Source: Nitrospina sp. (GTDB lineage: Bacteria; Nitrospinota; Nitrospinia; Nitrospinales; Nitrospinaceae). Taken from it: DNA of 8,930 nucleotides. Made by a program: the position numbers and the translations under genes. The DNA is taken from NCBI GenBank assembly GCA_004357435.1, contig SMVS01000048.1:1-8930 (forward strand). The letters run 5' to 3'. Shown here one piece after another: positions 1-4,660 of this stretch. Positions within the stretch are counted from its first letter, which is position 1. Every line of letters starts with the position of its first letter. The notes beneath the pieces are model-generated. The model did no database searches. It was given only the letters and a program-made list of their open reading frames with translations, and was not told where the DNA came from.

Positions 1-499
1 GGGGAGGAAAAATCCTGACACGGTTTTGGTAGAGAATCTCATTGGGCTCAAGCCTGTAAAGTGGGAGAGGCTCATTACATTATCACGAGCTGACACTCAC
101 ATTTATTATCATTTCTGCATCCGAATTGCAACAGGTTCCTTGTTCAGAAGTGCTCCTGAGCCGATAGACGAATGGCAACCGTGTATGTAATTATTTATAT
201 ATCAGTCTCATACAACCTACTGGAAACACCACCCCTGCAATTCTGAAATTTTGGAGTTTTGTGATTGCCTAGTCTTTTTAAGTTATGCTACGTTGATGTA
301 AGTTATTTGGATTCCCGAAATACCTCCCCTTGAAAAATTTTGTCGATGGCTGGCGTAGACTTCAGTTTCGCCGAAGCGGCCGAGGTTTTTCGCCGGCCAC
401 GCTTCTTCATTACCGTGATTCCGCCTGAAGCCGAATGAGCCTTGAATTACCCGCCCGCATCAGGTACCCTTGGCCTTTCCAAATCAATGACTCAATAAA
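1..499. other. Non-coding, AT-rich region with no recognised gene
   Basis: No reading frame of convincing length or composition occurs here. The first 350 bases or so are clearly richer in A and T than the coding regions to the right, with runs such as TTATTTATATAT around 190-200. I see no tRNA cloverleaf, transposase fragment or repeat array. The right part (about 360-499) returns to a more balanced composition and holds an imperfect hairpin at 373-405. The region must contain the promoter of the gene at 500, but I cannot identify one convincingly. It may be an ordinary long intergenic space or decayed DNA. Confidence 0.6.
373..405. repeat. Imperfect inverted repeat (hairpin) upstream of the MBL-fold gene
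   Basis: GAAGCGGCCG (373-382) can pair with CGGC (394-397) and CGCTTC (400-405), leaving a two-base bulge (CA at 398-399). The loop is 11 bases and includes TTTTT. This gives about 10 base pairs, mostly GC. It lies 95 bases before the start at 500. No T-run follows the right arm, so it is not a standard terminator on the plus strand. It could be an operator, the end of an upstream transcript, or a degenerate dispersed repeat. Function is unknown. Confidence 0.35.
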
Positions 500-1909
500 A
501 TGATCCGAACCACCCTGATCGGGCACGCTTGCCTGCTCATCCAGTCCAAGGAAACCACTATTCTTACCGACCCGGTCTGGTTCGATTACCTGTGGGAAGA
601 AATCAACACGCTGTGCCCCAGCATCGTCTTGGAGAAGGATAAAATTCCTCCGGTGGATGTCCTCAACCTGTCGCACCGTCATCAAGATCATTTCGACGTG
701 CACACCCTGGCCTACCTCAAGCGCAACGACCGCATATTGAAGCCGGACGTCACCATCCTCGCCCCGCAAGACGATATTTTGCTCGATATCCTCAAGGAAC
801 TGGAGTTTGAAAACGTCCACGTGGTCTCGGACTTCGAACCGATCCAGATCAAAGATGTGACGATCACGGCGACGCCATCGCGCAACCAGGCGAGCACATC
901 GCAGGATTATTTTCCCGAGCACGGACTGCTGGTCAACGACGGCGAAGTGACTCTCTGGAACCAGGTGGACACCATCGTGGATCCTGACATCGTCGAGCAC
1001 ATCTGCAGTTTGTACGGGCAGGTGGATATGGCCCATGGCCGGTTCGTGCCTTTACTGGAGGGCAACTTCGCGTACAACAAACCCTTTGTCCTGCCTTTTA
1101 ATGAGTACTGTTCCTTCTTGAATGTGATGAAAGCGCTCAATCCAAAATTCGTGGTTCCGGGTTCGGCCGCCTTCCGTTACCGCGACGAGTTCAACTACCT
1201 GAACGCCTACACGTTTCCGACCACTCAGGAACAGTACCTGCGCGACCTCAAAGCGTTTTGCCCGGAGATGGCAGCCTCCATGTTTTTATCCGGGGATGTC
1301 GCGCATATCGAAACCAGCGGAGTGCGCATTGAAAAGCAGTCCTCTAATTTCGTGCGCGTGCGCGAAGATGACAGCCAGAAAGTAATTTTCAAACCTGTTA
1401 TGGAAGTCGCGCCGATACGCACTCAAACCAGCGACCCCAAACAGGTTGAGCAGGAATTCATCGCCATCCGGGATTTTGTTGAAAATCAGCTGTTGGATCG
1501 ACTTAAAAAAGCTGACATGTGGAACGGATGGAAGGAATGGCAAGTGTGTTATCAGTTGGAAGTGTTCGGCCAAGAGAAAGAACCGGAAGTGTGGAGCATC
1601 GATTTTGGACTGCCCGAGCCTGAAGTTCAAAAAGGCGACCTCGGCAAGATCAATGTCTTCGAAGCCATCGCCTCCTCCGAGTTGCACGCTTTGATCGAGA
1701 AAAGAACGTCATGGGATTACGTGGCCTTGTGCGGCAACTACCGGACCTTCAATAATATCTATCGTGTGACCGAAGGCAATTTTGAATACTACTCCTCCGA
1801 AAAACTCAACCAGGTGGTCGAACCCCTGATGGAAGCCTTCCCCGCCACCCTCGAAATGGACCGCGAGAAATTCATGAAAGACGTCCGCCGCTGGAAAAAC
1901 AAAGCCTAA
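500..1909 (+). CDS. MBL-fold metallo-hydrolase-like protein (469 aa)
   Basis: This predicted cytoplasmic protein has no signal peptide or membrane segment. The N-terminal half is a metallo-beta-lactamase fold of the UlaG / CMAH / NAPE-PLD type. It shows an opening strand with GHACLLI (residues 8-14), TDP at 23-25, and the metal motif HRHQDH at 59-64 (HxHxDH, His59, His61, Asp63, His64). A possible bridging Asp lies in NQVDT (Asp157). The usual third and last histidine ligands are not obvious, because TPSRNQ (125-130) stands where P-x-x-H is expected. Residues about 320-469 form a separate alpha/beta region. Its pattern (VFGQEKEPEVWSIDF, then SSELHALIEKRTSW) is vaguely like the SCP2-like domain of alkylsulfatases. 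An in-frame TGA at 488-490 excludes a longer start. No clear Shine-Dalgarno sequence precedes ATG 500, which is unusual here. Substrate is unknown. The fold assignment is firm, but a specific enzyme name is not justified. Confidence 0.85.
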   Translation: MIRTTLIGHACLLIQSKETTILTDPVWFDYLWEEINTLCPSIVLEKDKIPPVDVLNLSHRHQDHFDVHTLAYLKRNDRILKPDVTILAPQDDILLDILKELEFENVHVVSDFEPIQIKDVTITATPSRNQASTSQDYFPEHGLLVNDGEVTLWNQVDTIVDPDIVEHICSLYGQVDMAHGRFVPLLEGNFAYNKPFVLPFNEYCSFLNVMKALNPKFVVPGSAAFRYRDEFNYLNAYTFPTTQEQYLRDLKAFCPEMAASMFLSGDVAHIETSGVRIEKQSSNFVRVREDDSQKVIFKPVMEVAPIRTQTSDPKQVEQEFIAIRDFVENQLLDRLKKADMWNGWKEWQVCYQLEVFGQEKEPEVWSIDFGLPEPEVQKGDLGKINVFEAIASSELHALIEKRTSWDYVALCGNYRTFNNIYRVTEGNFEYYSSEKLNQVVEPLMEAFPATLEMDREKFMKDVRRWKNKA

Positions 1910-1924
1910 CCGGCGAAGCGCCGG
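1910..1924. repeat. Perfect GC hairpin just after the MBL gene stop
   Basis: CCGGCG (1910-1915) and CGCCGG (1919-1924) are perfect inverted repeats around a three-base AAG, starting on the base after the TAA stop. No T-run follows (AGCAAATGGG). It is therefore a message-stabilising or pausing hairpin, or a weak terminator at best. A better plus-strand terminator lies about 100 bases downstream. Confidence 0.5.
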
Positions 1925-1998
1925 AGCAAATGGGTCCTGGCTCGGTCGTACACTCAATAAATTTCAGGCATGATTCACAGGGGTTCAGCACTCTGCCT

Positions 1999-2012
1999 CC
2001 CTCGCTAGAGGG
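1999..2012. repeat. Small palindrome, CTAGCG-type copy 1
   Basis: CCCTC-GCTA-GAGGG forms a 5-bp stem with a 4-base loop. On the minus strand it reads CCCTCTAGCGAGGG. It shares the CTAGCG core with the palindromes at 2019-2032 and 7127-7148 and stands 15 to 28 bases beyond the stop codon of the P-II-like gene at 2025. No T-run follows on either strand. It is probably one member of a dispersed palindromic repeat family. Confidence 0.6.
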
Positions 2013-2018
2013 CGCCGG

Positions 2019-2038
2019 CCCCCGCTAGGGGGTTTTTT
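2019..2038 (+). terminator. Rho-independent terminator of the MBL gene (also CTAGCG palindrome copy 2)
   Basis: CCCCC (2019-2023), loop GCTA, GGGGG (2028-2032) and then TTTTTT (2033-2038) give a short all-GC stem followed directly by a T-run in the plus direction. This would end transcription from the gene at 500-1909, which stops 109 bases earlier. The element overlaps the converging P-II-like gene: that gene's TAG stop (2025-2027, read on the minus strand) lies in the loop, and its last Lys-Thr-Pro codons are the T-run and stem read backwards. The minus strand has no T-run after the stem, so termination is probably one-directional. Confidence 0.7.
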
Positions 2039-2372
2039 CTTCTGCGGGAATGTCGGGCAGTTTGAAGACGGTGGACTGGACCACCGGCACCTGATAAAGA
2101 AAGCCCCCATTGGTATGGTCCAATCCCGCCTCGAAATATAAAAATTCGAATATCTCATCGGCGCGTTCCGCCTCGATCGACACCGTGACGACCTCCACCT
2201 CAACGTATTCTCCATAGGTTTTGTTGGTGGGGTTCTTGGTACTGCGGCCGCGGCCACGATCAATATCACAGGTGTTGACACCTTTTTCCTTGTGGAGGCG
2301 GCCGATGACCTCCGACGCGTTGCCTTGTAGGAGAACACAAATAATTTTTTTGGTGTGCGTTACAAAATCCAT
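2025..2372 (-). CDS. P-II-like signalling protein, second in DUF1538 operon (115 aa)
   Basis: This is a small soluble alpha/beta protein of the P-II (GlnB-like) superfamily. It has a ferredoxin-like pattern, KKIICVLLQGNASEVIGRLH at 8-27, then a T-loop-like stretch about 36-58 starting with RGRGR (39-43). A second helix follows (ADEIFEFLYFEAG), and then a B-loop-like turn and strand, TNGGFLYQVPV (88-98). The T-loop lacks the canonical GlnB tyrosine context, so uridylylation is unlikely. Such proteins typically bind nucleotides or small anions and regulate a membrane partner. The start is ATG 2372, because AGGAG (2382-2386) lies 9 bases upstream. A TTG at 2381 would sit right against that site. 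It follows the other P-II-like gene by 27 bases and differs strongly from it in sequence. The C-terminal tail is encoded by a palindrome/terminator. The P-II-like call is fairly sure, but the partner is inferred from position. Confidence 0.78.
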   Translation of the reverse strand: MDFVTHTKKIICVLLQGNASEVIGRLHKEKGVNTCDIDRGRGRSTKNPTNKTYGEYVEVEVVTVSIEAERADEIFEFLYFEAGLDHTNGGFLYQVPVVQSTVFKLPDIPAEEKTP

Positions 2373-2381
2373 AGATGACAA

Positions 2382-2386
2382 CTCCT
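2382..2386 (-). promoter_or_regulatory. Ribosome binding site deciding the start at 2372
   Basis: AGGAG on the minus strand lies 9 bases before ATG 2372. A TTG codon at 2381 in the same frame is directly adjacent to the site and so cannot be the start. It lies inside the 27-base gap after the upstream P-II-like stop, so the gene has its own initiation site. Confidence 0.6.
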
Positions 2387-2399
2387 GATGAGATTGCGT

Positions 2400-2792
2400 T
2401 TAGGAGGACCCGCCGGGTTCGGCGGAACGCGATGCTCCTTCACCGCTCAGCCGGTCCAAGACATCGGGGGGAATGTACGTCGCCGCCTTGTCCACCGGGG
2501 TGATGTACATGATCCCCATTCCGGGCGTGTCCAGTTTACCGGCGAGATACATTTTTTCAAAAACCCGGTCCACCTGGTCGCTGGACACCACGATGTTGAT
2601 GACTTCCTTTTCCACCTCCACCGCGACACCGAGAATGCCCAACCGTTCGCGCACGCCCACCCCACGGGCAAAATGCACGGTCGCGCCCTGCGCTCCCGCC
2701 CCGCGGGCGGCTTCAATAATGGTTTCGGCATACCCGCGTTGCACCACACAGGTGATCAGGGCAACATCGGTCAGCACTGAAATTTCTCGCAT
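2400..2792 (-). CDS. P-II-like signalling protein, first in DUF1538 operon (130 aa)
   Basis: This is a P-II-superfamily protein. Visible elements are the first strand ALITCVVQRG (11-20), helix YAETIIEAARGAGA (21-34), strand GATVHFARG (36-44) and a short, degenerate T-loop with RGVGVRERLG (43-52). These are followed by VEKEVINIVVS (60-70), helix DQVDRVFEKMYLAG (72-85), and a B-loop-like TPGMGIMYITPV (89-100) resembling the T-G-x-x-G-x-G-K-I-F region of GlnB. Residues 113-130 are a low-complexity Ser/Gly/Glu tail. No uridylylation tyrosine is evident. The frame is open further upstream, but AAAGGAGG (2797-2804) just before ATG 2792 fixes the start. The site overlaps the TAA stop of the DUF1538 gene 10 bases away, so translation is likely coupled. 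A role as regulatory partner of that transporter is inferred from gene order and from known P-II/transporter pairs. Confidence 0.82.
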   Translation of the reverse strand: MREISVLTDVALITCVVQRGYAETIIEAARGAGAQGATVHFARGVGVRERLGILGVAVEVEKEVINIVVSSDQVDRVFEKMYLAGKLDTPGMGIMYITPVDKAATYIPPDVLDRLSGEGASRSAEPGGSS

Positions 2793-2796
2793 GGGT

Positions 2797-2804
2797 CCTC
2801 CTTT
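2797..2804 (-). promoter_or_regulatory. Ribosome binding site overlapping the DUF1538 stop codon
   Basis: AAAGGAGG on the minus strand ends 4 bases before ATG 2792 and shares its first bases with the TAA stop (2805-2803) of the upstream membrane gene. Ribosomes finishing DUF1538 would be delivered onto this site, the usual arrangement for coupled translation. It excludes the longer start at 2912 for the P-II-like gene. Confidence 0.75.
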
Positions 2805-4521
2805 ATGAAGTTCGTGAACGAATCCAAAGTCCGGTGACCAGAACAGAAATGATGGGACCAATGGACGCCATCGAAAGGATTCCGAACCCCTCGACGGCGC
2901 TGACGGCGTCACCGAACCCCAATCCCATAGCCAAAACCAGGGGAACAGTGACCGGCCCGGTGGTCACACCCGCGCTGTCCCACGCCACATTTACAAATTC
3001 CTCAGAAGAGAGAAAAGTCAAAACCGCGCCGATCAGATAAAGGGGCAAAATAAGAGCGCCAATGGGAATTTCATAAATGATTTTGACCACCCCCAGGGCG
3101 ATGCCGCAACCGACGCCAACCGATACGGCGATCATCAGCATGCTTTTTTTGAAAGCACCGTTGGTTAAATTTTCCACCACCAGACCCAGCGCGTTCAATG
3201 CCGGTTCGGCCAGCGTGGCGCCAAAGCCCAGGATCCACGCGAAGGTCACGGCCACTAAAATTCCTATCCGGTAATCAAACAGGGGCGAATTTTTGATGTG
3301 CTCCAGTTGGGTGAAAGCACCGGGGATGAGGTTGCCGGACTGACTGCCCAGTTTGGCGAGTCCATAGCTGAGTCCCAGACTGAAAATGATCATCCCCAGA
3401 ACCGCCAGGAACAGGCCGTAGGCAACGATGCCAGGGTCCCGCACTTTTTCTTTCAGGATCACCACCAGAACAAAAAAGAGAAAGATCACCAACGGGACGA
3501 TGGCGCGGATGCCGCCGACGATTTCCAGACCGGGTGTGGCCTCGTACCAGACTAAACCGGCTTGCCCGGCGGCCAGGGACTGAGCCGCTAGGATGATGGC
3601 ATCGGGGGTGGTGTGTTGCGATAAAAAAATCGCCAATGCCATAACGGCCACGATGGGAAACAGGGAGGCCAGAGTCACGATCCCGAAACCGGACAGGGAG
3701 GAATTGCCCTTGCCCGCAGAAGAGGCGATGCCAATGCCCAGCGACAGCACGAGGGGCACGGTGACCGGCCCGGTGGTGACCGCGCCGCAATCCCAGGCCA
3801 GCCCCAGAATTTTAGCGAGTTCAGGATCGGACATGCAGTACAGGGTCAGCCCCAGAGTCGGCACGAGCGTGAGGTAGATGATCGGTTTCAAACTCCAGCC
3901 GTACAGGAACCGCATGGTTCCCAATACCGTGGCCAACCCCACGCCGATGCCGACCATCAGCACCAGGGTTCCGGACCAGTGATTCAGAATGGCATATAAA
4001 TAAGGAGCCCTTTCGACACTGACCATCGACCCAACCGTTTGCAGGGCGCCGATCGCCGGTTCGGCAAAAGTCACGCCGATGCCCAGCAGAAAGCCGATCA
4101 ACAGCACCACCGGCAGTTTGGATTTTTTGGGAAGACTGTGTCCGATCAACTCGCCGAAAGGCATCAGTCCCAGTTTGAGCCCCTCCAGAAAAATCATCAG
4201 ACCAATGATGACCGCCAACAGGCCCCACAGGATCACCCAATGGTCCAGCACGGTTTGCCTCAAAATGAAAATCTGAAACAACATCAGGTAAAGGGCGAGA
4301 GGCACCACTCCTTTGATCTGTGCGATCAATCGTTCGCTGATATAAGGGGCGAGGATACGGGTGATGTCGACGCGGCGCAATTGGACTTTGGGCGGAACGT
4401 AGGGAATTTCCCGGCCTTCGGCGTCGTATTCGGGTTGCGGCGTCAGATCATTATAGCTGACGAACTTCTGGTTGATGCGGACTTCCCGGACAAAATCTCC
4501 GAAGCGGATTTTCTGACCCAT
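2803..4521 (-). CDS. DUF1538-family membrane protein, tandem-domain cation/H+ antiporter candidate (572 aa)
   Basis: This is an inner-membrane protein made of two homologous halves. Residues 1-70 are a polar cytosolic tail. The first half (about 72-300) has GIGVTFAEPAIGAL (147-160), AWDCGAVTTGPVTVPLVL (242-259) and GFGIVTLASLFPI (278-290). The second half (about 340-566) repeats these as GFGATLAEPALNAL (432-445), AWDSAGVTTGPVTVPLVL (513-530) and GFGILSMASIGPI (545-557). The membrane-embedded Ala-Glu-Pro and Trp-Asp with Thr-Thr-Gly-Pro motifs are the DUF1538 hallmark. From memory, a split DUF1538 pair in Halomonas (UmpA/UmpB) was reported as a Na+(Li+,K+)/H+ antiporter. This protein looks like both parts fused. 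Its own substrate is unproven. Start 4521 is chosen over GTG 4554 because AGGAG lies 7 bases upstream. It leads an operon with two P-II-like genes and is divergent from an NhaP-type antiporter. Confidence 0.88.
   Translation of the reverse strand: MGQKIRFGDFVREVRINQKFVSYNDLTPQPEYDAEGREIPYVPPKVQLRRVDITRILAPYISERLIAQIKGVVPLALYLMLFQIFILRQTVLDHWVILWGLLAVIIGLMIFLEGLKLGLMPFGELIGHSLPKKSKLPVVLLIGFLLGIGVTFAEPAIGALQTVGSMVSVERAPYLYAILNHWSGTLVLMVGIGVGLATVLGTMRFLYGWSLKPIIYLTLVPTLGLTLYCMSDPELAKILGLAWDCGAVTTGPVTVPLVLSLGIGIASSAGKGNSSLSGFGIVTLASLFPIVAVMALAIFLSQHTTPDAIILAAQSLAAGQAGLVWYEATPGLEIVGGIRAIVPLVIFLFFVLVVILKEKVRDPGIVAYGLFLAVLGMIIFSLGLSYGLAKLGSQSGNLIPGAFTQLEHIKNSPLFDYRIGILVAVTFAWILGFGATLAEPALNALGLVVENLTNGAFKKSMLMIAVSVGVGCGIALGVVKIIYEIPIGALILPLYLIGAVLTFLSSEEFVNVAWDSAGVTTGPVTVPLVLAMGLGFGDAVSAVEGFGILSMASIGPIISVLVTGLWIRSRTS
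2948..2964. repeat. 17-base direct repeat, copy A (second half of DUF1538)
   Basis: GTGACCGGCCCGGTGGT is identical at 2948-2964 and 3761-3777. It encodes the Thr-Gly-Pro-Val-Thr part of the VTTGPVTVP motif in each half of the DUF1538 protein. This is the best-conserved DNA remnant of the internal duplication. Strong protein constraint explains most of the identity. Confidence 0.8.
3761..3777. repeat. 17-base direct repeat, copy B (first half of DUF1538)
   Basis: This is the partner of the repeat at 2948-2964, about 813 bases away. It encodes the same motif in the first half of the protein. At the protein level the conserved stretch continues on both sides. Confidence 0.8.
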
Positions 4522-4528
4522 GAGCTGG

Positions 4529-4533
4529 CTCCT
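4529..4533 (-). promoter_or_regulatory. Ribosome binding site deciding the DUF1538 start
   Basis: AGGAG on the minus strand lies 7 bases before ATG 4521. The alternative GTG at 4554, 11 codons upstream, has no purine-rich site in front of it (AATACAAGTGT), so the shorter protein is preferred. Confidence 0.6.
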
Positions 4534-4599
4534 GGTCGGATGATTGATCAACACACTTGTATTTGGGAACCCTCACTCTCGCGCCTCCCGGTGAAACCA

Positions 4600-4638
4600 T
4601 TGACTCGCAGAGGATACGGAGCTATGGTTTATTATACT
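4600..4638 (+). promoter_or_regulatory. Candidate promoter of the NhaP-type antiporter gene
   Basis: TTGACT (4600-4605, 5 of 6 consensus) is followed after 17 bases by TATGGT (4623-4628, 4 of 6). A second, better -10 (TATACT, 4633-4638, 5 of 6) lies 10 bases further on but has no matching -35. Either would start transcription about 16-26 bases before the TTG start at 4661. It is predicted by eye only. The second -10 overlaps the divergent promoter of the DUF1538 operon. Confidence 0.45.
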
Positions 4639-4659
4639 GAACCTTTGCGAAAGGGACAA
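4631..4659 (-). promoter_or_regulatory. Candidate promoter of the DUF1538/P-II-like operon
   Basis: On the minus strand, TTGTCC (4659-4654, 4 of 6) is followed after exactly 17 bases by a perfect TATAAT (4636-4631). Transcription would begin near 4624, giving a leader of about 100 bases before ATG 4521. It overlaps the plus-strand promoter and the ribosome-binding region of the divergent antiporter gene, so the two genes could compete for polymerase or share an operator. Confidence 0.5.
4642..4654. repeat. Small inverted repeat at the NhaP ribosome binding site
   Basis: CCTTT (4642-4646), GCG, AAAGG (4650-4654) is a perfect 5-bp inverted repeat ending 6 bases before the TTG start of the antiporter. 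Its right arm is part of the likely Shine-Dalgarno sequence (AAGGGA, 4651-4656). It also lies in the spacer of the minus-strand promoter. It could be an operator half-site pair or an RNA hairpin that hides the ribosome site. The stem is short, so chance is possible. Confidence 0.3.
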
Positions 4660-4660
4660 A

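Noticed and set aside
172..246. 24-codon reading frame starting ATG GCA ACC in the AT-rich left region
   Set aside because: It has no ribosome site, is very short, and has no recognisable product. The frame is expected by chance.
259..289. Possible promoter TTGTGA / TATGCT before the MBL gene
   Set aside because: Spacing is 19 bases, both boxes match poorly, and it lies over 200 bases from the gene. It is not better than chance in AT-rich DNA.
410..1036. 208-codon frame on the minus strand opposite the MBL gene
   Set aside because: It lies antisense to a well-supported gene, has no ribosome site or domain, and is a composition effect.
2372..2400. Reading the two P-II-like genes as one frameshifted gene
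   Set aside because: Each has its own ribosome site, start and full P-II-like fold pattern with its own B-loop-like segment. They are separate genes.
2400..2912. Longer 170-residue version of the first P-II-like protein
   Set aside because: The extra 40 residues overlap the DUF1538 coding end. AAAGGAGG directly before ATG 2792 and the P-II-like start of the fold there favour the 130-residue protein.
2803..4554. GTG start at 4554 for the DUF1538 gene
   Set aside because: No ribosome site precedes it, whereas AGGAG is well placed before ATG 4521.
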